Source: Didymella arachidicola (lineage: Eukaryota > Ascomycota > Dothideomycetes > Pleosporales > Didymellaceae). From it: a DNA stretch of 64,000 bases. Of the stretch, positions 22,152-32,013 are shown in pieces. Within the stretch, counting starts at the first letter, position 1, and each line of letters starts with the position of its first letter. Location of the stretch: NCBI GenBank assembly GCA_016630955.3, contig CM049985.1, positions 2,914,001-2,978,000 on the forward strand, written 5' to 3'. A program made the position numbers and the translations under genes. Under the pieces are notes generated by a model. It was not told where the DNA came from and ran no database searches. It worked only from the letters and a program-made list of their open reading frames with translations.

Positions 22152-23743
22152 ATGCCTCACGCACTTACATCCCGTGACTCCGCCATGGAGGCTAAGCCGC
22201 TTGGGTCTTACGAGAAGACAGGAATCGATGTCTTGATCGTAGGCACTGGTCTTGCTGGTCTCGTCGCTGCGCTCGAATGCACACGCAAAGGACACACCGT
22301 CCGCGTTCTCGAAAGGGGCGCCGACATCAACACAGCTGGTAGGCCTCAGACGCACCCTTTCGAACCGTATGACTGACAAGGCATCCAGGTGATATGTACT
22401 TCATGGGTCTCAGCGCAACGAGATTTCTGAAGCACTGGCCAGAGCTCATCAAGGAATATAAAGAGATCTCTCTACACAACGCTTGGATCCAGACATTCAA
22501 GCATTCTGGTGAAGAAATCATTGGCCCCAAGAAAGTGGCCGATCGTCTGCGTGCACAAGGGTTGGATCCCGACACACCTCCTGGCGAGTTTCAGATGCGC
22601 CCTCTTGTTTACCGTATGTTTGTCAACGCCGTCGAGAAACTCGGTGTTTCGGTCGAGTTCAACCGTAGGATCGTAGACTACTCCGAGGACGAGGCAAAGG
22701 GCAAGGCTTCATGCGTGACAGACGACGGTAAGACCTACGAGGCCGATGTCATTATTGCAGCCGACGGTGTAGGATCAAAGAGTCAAAAGTTGGTCGGCGG
22801 ACAAGTTCGGGCCCAGCCATCAGGACGCGCTATGTGGCGCGCAGCTTTCCCCATTGAAGAACTGGACAAGAACCCTAAGGTTAAGGAGTTCTTCAAGATG
22901 ATGCCTGGGAACGAGCCTATTGTCAGGACATGGCTTGGCCCCTCCACATATGCTCTGACTCTGACTCGCGAGGATGTCATGGTCTGGATCATGAATCATG
23001 ATGTAAGTACCCCATTGTCTCACTTCATCTGTATTTGCTAACGTTGGCAGGTCACCGGTACTGAAAAGGAGAGCTGGAACAATACCATCAACAAGGAGGA
23101 AGTTCTCGAGGGCATGGACAAGATGCCTGGAATGGAGAAGGTCAAGTGGGCGCCCATCTTCAAAGAGCTTGTCGATGTCACGCCGCCCAATACCATCGTC
23201 AACTTTGAACTGCTTTGGCGAAACCCCCAGCCCAAATGGGCTTCTCCTGCTGCTCGTGTCATTCAGATTGGTGACTCAGCGCACTCTTACCTCCCAGCCT
23301 CTGGCAATGGAGCTACACAAGCCATTGAGGACGCTATCTCGATCGCATCCTGCCTACAAATCGGCGGCAAGGAGAGCGTCCCGCAATCCGTCCGTGTTCA
23401 CCTCCGGTTCCGCTTCATTCGTAACTCGTGCGCGCAGAAGCTCGGTTTCTCGAACGCCGAACTCCTCCAGGACACCGACTGGGACAAGGTCAAGCTCGAC
23501 CCTCGCCGTGCAGCCCCCAAGCTGCCGAAGTGGGTTTGGTCGCATGATCCTGAGGCCTACGCCTATGAAAACTACCACAAGGCTGCTGAGAGCATCAAGA
23601 AGGGTGTCGACATGGCGGATGAAGACAGCTATGAGCCCAACTACCCCAAAGGCTACAAGTACGAGCCCTGGAACATCGAGCAGATTATGGAGGATATGAG
23701 GGCTCACAGGCCCATTGACCTTGGCCCGGGCGATTGGGAATAA
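22152..23743 (+). CDS. FAD-dependent aromatic-type monooxygenase (class A flavoprotein)
   Basis: Exons 22152-22338, 22389-23002 and 23051-23743 give 497 aa. The FAD-binding Rossmann motif is VLIVGTGLAGLVAAL (28-41; GxGxxG at 31-36), with E54 closing the ADP-binding unit. The DG motif is AADGVGSK (D188-G189), and the GD motif is GDSAHSYLPASGNGATQAIEDA-type, starting at G341. R133 in FQMRPLVYRMF occupies the place of the conserved arginine. This organisation matches salicylate-hydroxylase-like NAD(P)H-dependent hydroxylases. The C-terminal 90 residues are Tyr/Pro/Lys-rich. Introns are 50 and 48 nt. Its divergent partner is the P450, suggesting a shared oxidative pathway, which is inference. Confidence 0.9.
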
Positions 23744-25770
23744 ATCTCATGCACCAGAGCCTGAAGCTATAACGAAGTTTGCATACATAGGCGTTATACA
23801 GCGATTAATCAACATTCTTAAGAATGACCGTTTCGATCTCTTCGGACAAAGCCGCGCCAATCATATAATGGCTGCCATTGATGATGTGTGTATGCAATCG
23901 CTCATGCCCATGTAGCTACCATAAAAACCTACGCCAATCGGACTACTGCGCCACATTCTAATTTTGATGATCGTAACTTCCCCTTCATATACGCTCTCAT
24001 ATTTTCCACTACTGCTCATACGAGCAATATTCTCCCTTTCATGAATCGCATCTGGACTTTATTCATTAACCTCAGCATTCCGCATAGCTGCCAATCAGTG
24101 CACGGCGGACCACCGATTCGGTGCTTACGAAGCGCCGACCTGCACAAGCGCAGTTGCACACCATACCCGAGACAAGGGTACCGATCATGCAGTGCATTCC
24201 GGCTCTCCAACGGAATTGCCAAAAAGGAAAGTCACAATTATGAAACCCACAACTGTTCGTTGCTGGAGGTTGATAAAGACAATGACGCAGCAGGTGTGAG
24301 CAGTGGCTGGACGCTCAAAACTGAAGCTGTTCACCAAGGATGGCAATGAGGACCGAGAAAAGCAGATTGAACGGGCAGTGTGCCTGCAATGTGTAGAACT
24401 TAAGATGAGATTCGATTGCCTGGCTTGCGTGAGGTGAGGTGAGACAAGCCAAGGTGAAACTCGTTAAAACACAGCCTAAGCATACGCTGACCAGCCGATG
24501 GAGCCGTGATTGCAGGGTACCAAATTGTACCGAAACAGCCACAGCATTTACAGCAGTGAATGGATTTACACGTGATTTGTATCGCCCGCTCTGCATTTGT
24601 CCCACTGTGTTATTCAGCACCTTCCTACCCATGATCCCTTCAAAGGAAATTTACACAAAAGACGCTGGGGCAATTGTAATGTGCTACTTGACATTTAACT
24701 TTTCCAAAGTTTCGCCTTGCTCGCGGCATTTCATCTCTACACTTCCTCTGACCAACAAAGAAGTATCAGGAGCTAGCCGGCACTTCGGCCTGAAGCTATT
24801 GGAGGAACAAAATTTCGCGATTTCCGCACAAAATCTTCGATTAGCACGACACATCGTCGCCTTTCCGAGACTATGCCGGAACAATCTTTTCGCTCTTGAA
24901 AGCTTCAAGATGACGCCATATCTAACTAGAGAGAAGTTTCTTCTGTCTGCCCGTCTTTGGAGACAAATATAGTGATCATGTAATTCAAAATGGGAGGAAA
25001 GGTCAACACGGAGAGCGAGAGGGGCCAAGAGCTTACGGCGAGTAATATGCACGAAGTGAGTGCTATTCGTGCAGATGCATCCGAGTGGGAAGAAGTTTAT
25101 CGAGGTTCGGGAGATTGTGCGCATCGCGGAAGCGGAGCAGCTGCAGCAGCGGCTGTAAGGGGTGCTGAGCAAGTACTGGCAGGAACATAGTACTTCACTG
25201 CTTCGACTGTAGCGCATCCATCTACTCCATATTCATCTCACACGATCGAGATGAGTACACGAGAACGCGTGTCTGTGTTTTGATGAAAGTTTCAATGCAT
25301 GTCAGCCTTGTTCACGAGGTGGTAGCATGTCTCTTCTCTTACTCCCACTCGCGGCGTTACGCGTTCCCTGATAGGAGACGCTAGATGCTAGTCTCATCTT
25401 TTCCACCAATAGTACGCTCATCCACGACCCCACCTGAACATCCCCGTCACTTACCTACATAGTAGGTACACTCGGACTTCCGACAGCTGGTCATTGACCC
25501 GTTCGCCGACGTGTTGCTTGTGAGCACGCAGTTTGTGGGGATGCGCCGACTCAACAGCAGCACAGCCGCAGTGTGGAGTGCGGAGCCGTATGATGCCTTC
25601 CAAGCTTTTCGTACTGCTTGTGAAGCACTCATATCCTCGCTAATGCCATAGGCTTCTTCTTTGCTGCATCCCAACCCTGGTCGCTGGCACAAGATAAGCT
25701 TCAAATACACCAAGGGTCAGCACTTCCACAGTGCTCCGAGTATATTACCAAATCAGTCGAGCACTCTGCC
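23744..25770. other. Gene-poor tract between FAD monooxygenase and NmrA-like gene
   Basis: I see no secure gene. At 24990-25152 on the plus strand a short frame starts MGGKVNTESERGQELTAS and a neighbouring frame reads EVREIVRIAEAEQLQQRL before a stop. A tiny spliced gene is possible, but the acceptor needed is poor (see findings). Confidence 0.35.
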
Positions 25771-26733
25771 ATGACCACCACTAAAGCCATCCTCATCACG
25801 GGCGCCACGGGAAAACAGGGTGGTTCCGTTCTCAATCAACTCGCAACTCACCCGACCGCTTCCCAATTCACGCTTCTCGCCGTGACCCGCAATGTCGACA
25901 GCCCTTCGGCCAAGCGCATTTTGGAGCGCCACCCGCAGGTCTTGCTCGTACAGGGTGACTTGAACGACGTGCCTGGTCTCTTCGCTTCCGCTAAGTCTAC
26001 TCTAAAGGAAGCCGGAAAGCCAGAGCAAATCTGGGGCGTCTATTCGGTCCAAATCTCAATGGGCCCTGGCGTAACCACTGAATTCGAAGTGAAGCAAGGC
26101 TCGGACTTGATCGATGAGTCTCTCAAGGAGGGCGTCACACACTTTGTCTACTCTAGTGTAGACCGAGGCGGCAACGAGAAGAGCTTCAATAACCCCACAC
26201 CGATCCCACATTTCCAGACCAAGGTGGAAATCGAGCAGCACCTGCTCAAGGCAGCCGGAAAGAATGGAGAGAAGATGGGCTGGACGATCTTGAGACCTGT
26301 CGCCTTCATGGACAACCTCGAACCGGGTATGAAGTCAAAGGTCTTCTTGACCGCCATGAGAGATACGCTGAAGGGCGGGTCCAATCAATGGGTCTCCGTC
26401 GAGGATATTGGCCTCTTCGGCGCGACGGCTTTCAGGAACCCTGAGAAGTGGAACGCTCGTGCCGAAGGCCTTGCAGGCAGTGAGCTCACAATGGAAGAGA
26501 TGGATAGATGCTTCGAGAGAGTGCTTGGTCAGCCCAACGGATATGCCTTCAGCTTCATGGGCTCAGTACTCATGTGGGCAGTTACTGAGGTCAATGTGAT
26601 GATCAACTGGTTCGCTGATGAGGGTTATGGTGTCGATATCGCCAAGTTGAGAAAGGAAGAGCCGCAGGTGTGCGACTTCGAGAGATGGCTGAAGGAGAGG
26701 AGTGGATGGAAGGATCAGGCTATCAAGAACTAG
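25771..26733 (+). CDS. NmrA-like family NAD(P)-binding protein
   Basis: Single-exon protein of 320 aa starting MTTTKAILITGATGKQGGSV. The glycine-rich nucleotide-binding loop TGATGKQGGS (10-19; GxxGxxG) sits in the first beta-alpha unit, as in atypical short-chain dehydrogenases. TRNVDSPSAKR is where the adenosine ribose or phosphate is read. GDLNDVPGL, YSSVDRGG and LRPVAFMDNL are usual NmrA-like stretches. Members act either as redox-state sensors that bind transcription regulators or as genuine reductases; the sequence does not decide between these. It lies in the oxidation-rich block, same strand as the FAD monooxygenase but 2 kb away. Confidence 0.88.
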   Translation: MTTTKAILITGATGKQGGSVLNQLATHPTASQFTLLAVTRNVDSPSAKRILERHPQVLLVQGDLNDVPGLFASAKSTLKEAGKPEQIWGVYSVQISMGPGVTTEFEVKQGSDLIDESLKEGVTHFVYSSVDRGGNEKSFNNPTPIPHFQTKVEIEQHLLKAAGKNGEKMGWTILRPVAFMDNLEPGMKSKVFLTAMRDTLKGGSNQWVSVEDIGLFGATAFRNPEKWNARAEGLAGSELTMEEMDRCFERVLGQPNGYAFSFMGSVLMWAVTEVNVMINWFADEGYGVDIAKLRKEEPQVCDFERWLKERSGWKDQAIKN

Positions 26734-27038
26734 GCGCGCATGGCGTTCAATTCAAGTCATCATTCGTTAGATTTCGACATAATGAGCCTTCCCAAATCCT
26801 TCACTCCATCACCAGCGCATTGCGAACGGCATGTATACCGTCATCATGATCACCATACCTGCAAACAATTGCGCCAATAGCACTTCTCACGCAACATGGA
26901 TGTAGGCATGAAGCAGATCTGGTGTAGACGGACTGGTTTGATTCACTACCTTAATGCCAATCACAACATAGTATCCTCAGAGTCCATAAATGCTTATATA
27001 ATCATGCGAGTCCCTTCGTATCCACCTCAATTGCACAT
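26734..27038. other. Short intergenic stretch between convergent genes
   Basis: This lies between the 3' ends of the NmrA-like and DUF1772 genes. I see nothing coding. Confidence 0.5.
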
Positions 27039-27608
27039 CTAACCAAGAATCTGGTACAGAGCCAAGCTGCCAGCGATGATTGGTGTGACAAGCCTGAGCC
27101 TGTTCCAGCTCGCCCACTTCTTAGCAACTGTCTCAGCCTCCTTCAACTCTGTATCACTGGCACGACCAGCCAGGGCCTCCAGCTTGTCATTCAGAGGCTG
27201 CATGTTCTTCGCAGAGTGAATAATGGTCATTAAGTGCATGACGGCCGCAATACCGAACAGCCTCCAATCGTTACGGGCAAGAATACCCTGCTTGTAGGTG
27301 GCATACCCTGCGTACGCGTAGCCCAAAAAGCCAAGAGTGGAAATCGGGCGAAAGAACTGGTTACCAACGGCCCAGCAAAGAGGCCATTGACGGCCGAGGA
27401 GACGTGCGCGTTCCTTGTGCTCGGGCGAGCTTGGAGGTGGAAAGTTGACAAGTAGCGCAGGGACTGTCATGAACGATTGTGTGATTGCATTGCCTGCTAC
27501 TGTCAGTTTCCGTCCCGGTCATTGGCTTGTGAGAACTTTACCAGCAAGGATGAAGGAAAACGTGATGCAGGTGCCTGCGACGCTCTTGACGATGAGGTTG
27601 TCAGACAT
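27039..27608 (-). CDS. DUF1772 (anthrone-oxygenase-like) membrane protein
   Basis: Exons 27608-27542 and 27493-27039 give 173 aa; the 48-nt intron has donor GTAAAG. The start MSDNLIVKSVAGTC leads straight into a hydrophobic helix (8-30). Other hydrophobic segments lie at about 60-85, 100-116 and 155-172, so a four-helix membrane protein is likely. Signature stretches are GNAITQSFMTVPALL, RARLLGRQWPLCWAVGNQFF, and IIHSAKNMQPLNDKL. The family includes cofactor-free anthrone oxygenases of aromatic polyketide clusters as well as many housekeeping-like members, so catalytic function is only suggested. The nearby P450, FAD enzyme and dioxygenase make an oxidative role plausible. Confidence 0.85.
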
Positions 27609-28955
27609 GATTATGGTATTGGGTAGACGCGAGACTTTGTATGTGTGACCTGGCAAACAATTGTGCGAGCGTGATGCAGGAAACAGGCTGATCTTGAATG
27701 TCTTGTCAACACGACCCTCAAAAATAAACACCCGGACCCGCGACGCGCCTGACAGGCATCTCCGTTCCGATCTGACTGGCACAGCTTTCCCGAAATGTCA
27801 GTCGACTGCTTCCAGAGGTGATGTGATCGACCCGTTCCTGATCAACCCTCGGTTCCCCAACCTCCGTTGCGGGTTTACAGCTCTTGCGATTGGCTGAAGC
27901 GAGATTACATCATGATTGGTGGGTGTCACTGACTGCTCCTGCGGTGGCTGCGAGTCAGATATTGAATGATCTCCGAGCAAATTCTTGGCGGCTCTCGATG
28001 CGAATGTGGGCCTGAATCTGCGTAGATGTCGTGCGTGTCCCAGGCATAGATGGGAATCGATGAGGGCTGAACTCAAGGCTGCGATTCGGGAACCAACCTC
28101 GGAAGCTCAAAAATGACTAAGCGCCGCTAACTCAGCACGCACTGTGTTCTTCCATTCAGATAAAGTCTCCTTCTCTTTTTTCATCTATGCTAATTACATT
28201 TCGACGATTTGCTGTACATGGCTGCATGCATAAGGTGTCCTGATATACTCGCGCAATCTTCGACTGGCCTGTCTCATTCCCGCCATACCAACAGCGTATA
28301 ACTGCACAGTCAGTCTCTCTAAAGGCTACTGCACATTGCTTCCATAAAGGCTTTGCCTGGCGACTCCTGCGAGGGAAGCGACAGAACCCTGAACCACTAC
28401 TGTTGTAGGTGCCCTGCTGTGGATGGCCAATGATCTTCTCTCGACAAATTGCTAGGTCACGCATACCAGCGCCCGTCTTTCGCTCGACATTGCTGGAAGC
28501 CTCTGTAATTGAGCACTGCAGGTCGTATGCCATCGCATGGTGCATGGGTACGGTAGCAGGCAAATATCGCTGAAGGGTTCAAGTGTTCTTCACCGATCGT
28601 GCATTCATTCCATGGGCAAGACCAAGGCTCCAAGGCTACCGCCTTTGTGTCCCGGCGGCTCCTCCACGACTGACGTACTTCCAAACTCCAACACAGATTC
28701 CCACCAGTAACAGTCTTCTTTTTCGAATACGGGGTGCATTGATCCCTGTGTCGAGGCTGTATTGGTCGATACGCTAACCGGAAAAAATGGCCGTTAAACC
28801 ACGAGACAGGATTACTGCGCCTCAAAATGGGACGCCTTGGAAGCTATGTAAACAAATGAAACAGCTACGATTTCCACTGATTTTAGGGACAATCGCAACG
28901 CACGTCCGTGTTTGGAATCATCATATCTCCTTACCGCCACGCTCTTCACTCCAAC
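27609..28955. other. Intergenic region upstream of DUF1772 gene and GPI-protein gene
   Basis: Divergent promoter space of 1.35 kb. A minus-strand frame at 28156-28563 encodes a Cys-containing peptide (eight cysteines) but has no signal peptide or clear upstream exon, so I do not call it. Confidence 0.35.
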
Positions 28956-29840
28956 ATGGCTCGAATTACCGCAACGCTGATCTTCGCAGGCATCACAGCT
29001 GCCCAGGCTGCCAACTTTACCACGACGGCATGGATGAGCAATTTCGCTGGCACCGACAAGTACGGCTACGTTGCATCTGTTATCGATGCCGATGCCGAAC
29101 ATATGACATTGTCTGTGGATTTCGATTCTGACACTAACGTGACAGTCCTTAACATCGGCGGACCTGGTGGAGATTACACCTTCGGCAAGACCGCATTTAC
29201 CGTCAGCACTGATATGGATCGATTCGGGGACGCTTCGACAGGCAGTGACTTCGGTTATCAGATAGCCTGCACACAGCCAGCTGAAGCAGCTCCCAGTGTG
29301 ACCTGCGATGTCAAGATTGGAGACGCTTATGCCAGGGCCGGCTGGTGCAATGAGTACCAAGCTACTAAGATATTCCAAGGCAGAAACATTACGTCGACTA
29401 TCACGCACACGTATGGCACTGGAATCTGGGGACCTGCTGGAACCGAAACCCTTACCCAGAAGTTCGATTTTCCCCGGGACACAGTGTCCACTACACCAGC
29501 ATGGTGTACCAGCGATGAGGTTCCAGCAACCGTCCTGGAGGGGCCTTACACGACATCGGCTGCGGAATTCGCTGTGTACCAGATTGTGATCTACGCTGGA
29601 CAGGAGAAACTGAGCGATTTTTCTGGCTCTGCGGTAGATGTCAGCACAATTCCTCCAAGTCCAAGCGCCACCGCTTCGTCTGGCAGCCCGACAGCCGCTT
29701 CGTCTAGCAGCCCGACAACAGCTTCTGCGAGAGCAAGTACGAGTTTGCCTCCTCAGAGCACTGGTGCAGCAAAGAAGATGAGCGCAGTGGTGCATGCGCT
29801 TGCTGGCTTGGGTATTGCAGCTATCATGGGAGTACTCTAG
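28956..29840 (+). CDS. Secreted, probably GPI-anchored cell-surface glycoprotein
   Basis: Single-exon protein of 294 aa. The start at 28956 was chosen because it gives a signal peptide (MARITATLIFAGITAAQA); in-frame codons further upstream lack an ATG. The mature domain of about 220 residues has several N-glycosylation sequons (NFT, NVT, NIT) and paired cysteines. It is followed by a Ser/Thr/Pro/Ala-rich stalk (about 238-272; SASGSPTAASSSSPTTASA-like). The end is a STGAAKK segment plus a hydrophobic tail (LAGLGIAAIMGVL), which is the GPI-attachment pattern. No catalytic motif is visible. Similar uncharacterised wall proteins are common in filamentous ascomycetes. Confidence 0.85.
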   Translation: MARITATLIFAGITAAQAANFTTTAWMSNFAGTDKYGYVASVIDADAEHMTLSVDFDSDTNVTVLNIGGPGGDYTFGKTAFTVSTDMDRFGDASTGSDFGYQIACTQPAEAAPSVTCDVKIGDAYARAGWCNEYQATKIFQGRNITSTITHTYGTGIWGPAGTETLTQKFDFPRDTVSTTPAWCTSDEVPATVLEGPYTTSAAEFAVYQIVIYAGQEKLSDFSGSAVDVSTIPPSPSATASSGSPTAASSSSPTTASARASTSLPPQSTGAAKKMSAVVHALAGLGIAAIMGVL

Positions 29841-30101
29841 ATGACCGTAGCTGAAGGAATGTGCCTCAACTGCTATCTATCTGTGCGCTGACCCGTATGC
29901 CTCTTTGATTAAAACGTTCGACCTCAGAAGCAACCAGGACGTCGTACACGATGTGTTAAAATTGATCACGAATACTGTGACAGTGAAGTCTGCTCGACAT
30001 GCAAGGTGAGATGACGTGCTCGCTTGTATTGGTTAGGTCTTTTTGATGGCGGTCCGCGCCCTCTTCGACACAGCAGCTTGATAACAAACCATTCAACACA
30101 A

Positions 30102-31270
30102 ATGGCGACTGAATTTCAAGAACGAATGCCTGCGGGAGAAAGCTTTACCACAATCGAGCTCCTGACGCCGAATGGGCCGGATTTTCGACGTGTGTCAACC
30201 GCTCCTGCTCGACCACCTCGAGACGACGAAATTCCAGTCATTGACCTTACCGGTCTCGACGGTGATCTTGAAGCTAGAAATATTATTGCAGAGCATGTGC
30301 GGAAAGCTGCCGAGAACACAGGATTCTTCTACGTGCAGAATTACGGAATTGATGACGAATTGATTGGAGATGCGCTCAGCCAAGCAAAGGCTTTCTTTGC
30401 CCAGTCGCCGGAACAGAAGGAACTCCTCTCATCTAGGGAAATAGGGTTCGGGGTTGGCTACAGAGGTGTCAGCTCATCTCAGATCAACCGCACTGAGTCG
30501 AAAGGTGGGCACCCATAAGCTTCGCTGCAAGGATCGGACGAATTTGACCAACGATAACAGATCGAAAGGAAACACTCGCGATCCAGTATGATTCACGCTA
30601 TGATCCTCTTCACGCTACTTCGTTGTCTCCGCCCTTCCCCGATGAAGACACCGTCAGAAGCCACGACATAATATGGACTCGTACCTCGCATCTTCCAGGC
30701 CTTCGTGAGACGACCATATTGCTCTGGGCTCAACGTCTCCAGCTCGCACGCAAACTAACCCGCATTTTCGCCCTTGCGCTGGACCTGCGCGAGGACTACT
30801 TCGACTCGTTGACGACTCAGCCTGGCGCGGACGCGCTATACATACACTACCCTCCTCCACTAATACCAAGTGCGACAGGAAAGGAGCAAGAGATCGATGT
30901 CGGTATTGGTTCTCACACTGATATCCAACTCTTCACCCTGCTTTGGCAAGATACTCTCGGTGGTCTACAAGTGCTGTCGAACACCGGGGAATGGCTCGAT
31001 GCTTCTCCTATTCCTGGAACACTGGTCGTAAACGTTGGCGATTTCTTGCAAAGGCTGTCTAACGATCGGTTCCGCTCGACCATACACAGGGTGTACAACC
31101 GGACGGATCATTCAAGGTATTCGATGCCATTTTTCTTTGGATTCAATGCAGATGCAGTGTGTGAGGTTATGCCAACCTGCATTGGAGAAGGGAACCCGGC
31201 TAGATATGAGCCAATATCGTGTGGTGAGTGGAGAAGGATGCGCTTTGCTTTGGCTTCGAAAGCGTCTTGA
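30102..31270 (+). CDS. 2-oxoglutarate/Fe(II) dioxygenase, isopenicillin N synthase-like
   Basis: Exons 30102-30504 and 30561-31270 give 370 aa; the 56-nt intron has donor GTGGGC and acceptor ACAG. The N-terminal DIOX_N domain shows IPVIDLTGLDGD and NTGFFYVQNYGI. The catalytic jelly roll has the iron triad H253-x-D255 (GSHTDIQLF) and H310 (RSTIHRVYNR). The co-substrate carboxylate motif R320-x-S322 (SRYSMPFFF) is intact, so an active 2-oxoglutarate-dependent oxygenase is expected. Fungal members hydroxylate or desaturate secondary metabolites or amino-acid derivatives; substrate is unknown. It closes the oxidation-rich block. Confidence 0.92.
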
Positions 31271-31388
31271 GATCTGGAACAGTACCAGCTACATGATTCT
31301 GCAGTTGGCAACAAGCACATCACAAGTCAAGAATGGAGATCTGCAGTGTCAAGCGTCCATATTTGTTCTGGAAGGTACACGTCATGTG

Positions 31389-31736
31389 ATGTATCCACTG
31401 TCCGATGAAGAAGGGTAAGGGAGTTGCACTGGGTAAGTATTGCTTGCCACTGTGTCAATCTTGAAGCTATTGGGGTAGAACAGCACCTTATTGGTGTTGT
31501 AGTTACTGTACTTGTTGGTGCCGGCCGCACACAGATTTATATTGTTCTACGTCTCGTTTGGTGTGCAGAAGCTTGGCTCAGGGTATGCCGGGAAGGTTGC
31601 TGCAATTGCGTTTGCAGGAGGTGCTGGAGTCGCTGTCGGGCAGCCGAACGAGCCGAAAGCAGAATTAACAACGCCTACAGCTGAAGAAGCCAAGCCAGGC
31701 ATGATGCATGTGGTACCGACGACCAGCGCAGCCTGA
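31389..31736 (+). CDS. Possible small single-pass membrane protein
   Basis: Candidate two-exon gene: 31389-31414 (MYPLSDEEG) and 31535-31736, giving 75 aa with a 120-nt intron (donor GTAAGG, acceptor ACACAG). The second exon reads FILFYVSFGVQKLGSGYAGK, then a Gly/Ala-rich hydrophobic helix (VAAIAFAGGAGVAVG), then a Pro/Glu/Lys tail. Size and layout resemble small mitochondrial inner-membrane proteins such as ATP synthase subunit K, but sequence identity is not evident. The first exon is the weak point. The coherent composition of exon 2 is the main support. Confidence 0.4.
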
Positions 31737-32013
31737 GTAGGGAAGCAGCAGAAGCAGGGTCTCTTGGAGTGGGAATTCTGATACTGATTGGCGAAGCCAA
31801 CATGCCTCGCCGAGGCACGAGGCCGCGCGAGGTGGATCCCAGGATGGTTCTTTCCGCAGAAAGCAAGGCTAGGCTGGGTTGGGACAGCGCAACTCATGAA
31901 AAGGTGGGCCCGAGCACGTACCAACAGTGTCTCATCTCAACCTCCAGCTCACACGATGTCTTTCATCGGTCAGCATCGTTACCCAATTCAGCTGCGGATT
32001 TCCATATTACGCT

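Noticed and set aside
28156..28563. Minus-strand peptide with eight cysteines
   Set aside because: No signal peptide, no upstream exon with good splice signals, and an overlapping frame of similar quality. Not enough to call a secreted cysteine-rich protein.
28812..29795. 327-codon open frame antisense to the GPI-anchored protein gene
   Set aside because: The plus-strand frame has signal peptide, sequons, stalk and GPI tail; the antisense frame is a Cys/Arg/Ser-rich shadow.
18973..31270. Complete secondary-metabolite gene cluster
   Set aside because: No backbone-forming synthase, transporter or dedicated regulator is present, so only an oxidative block can be claimed.
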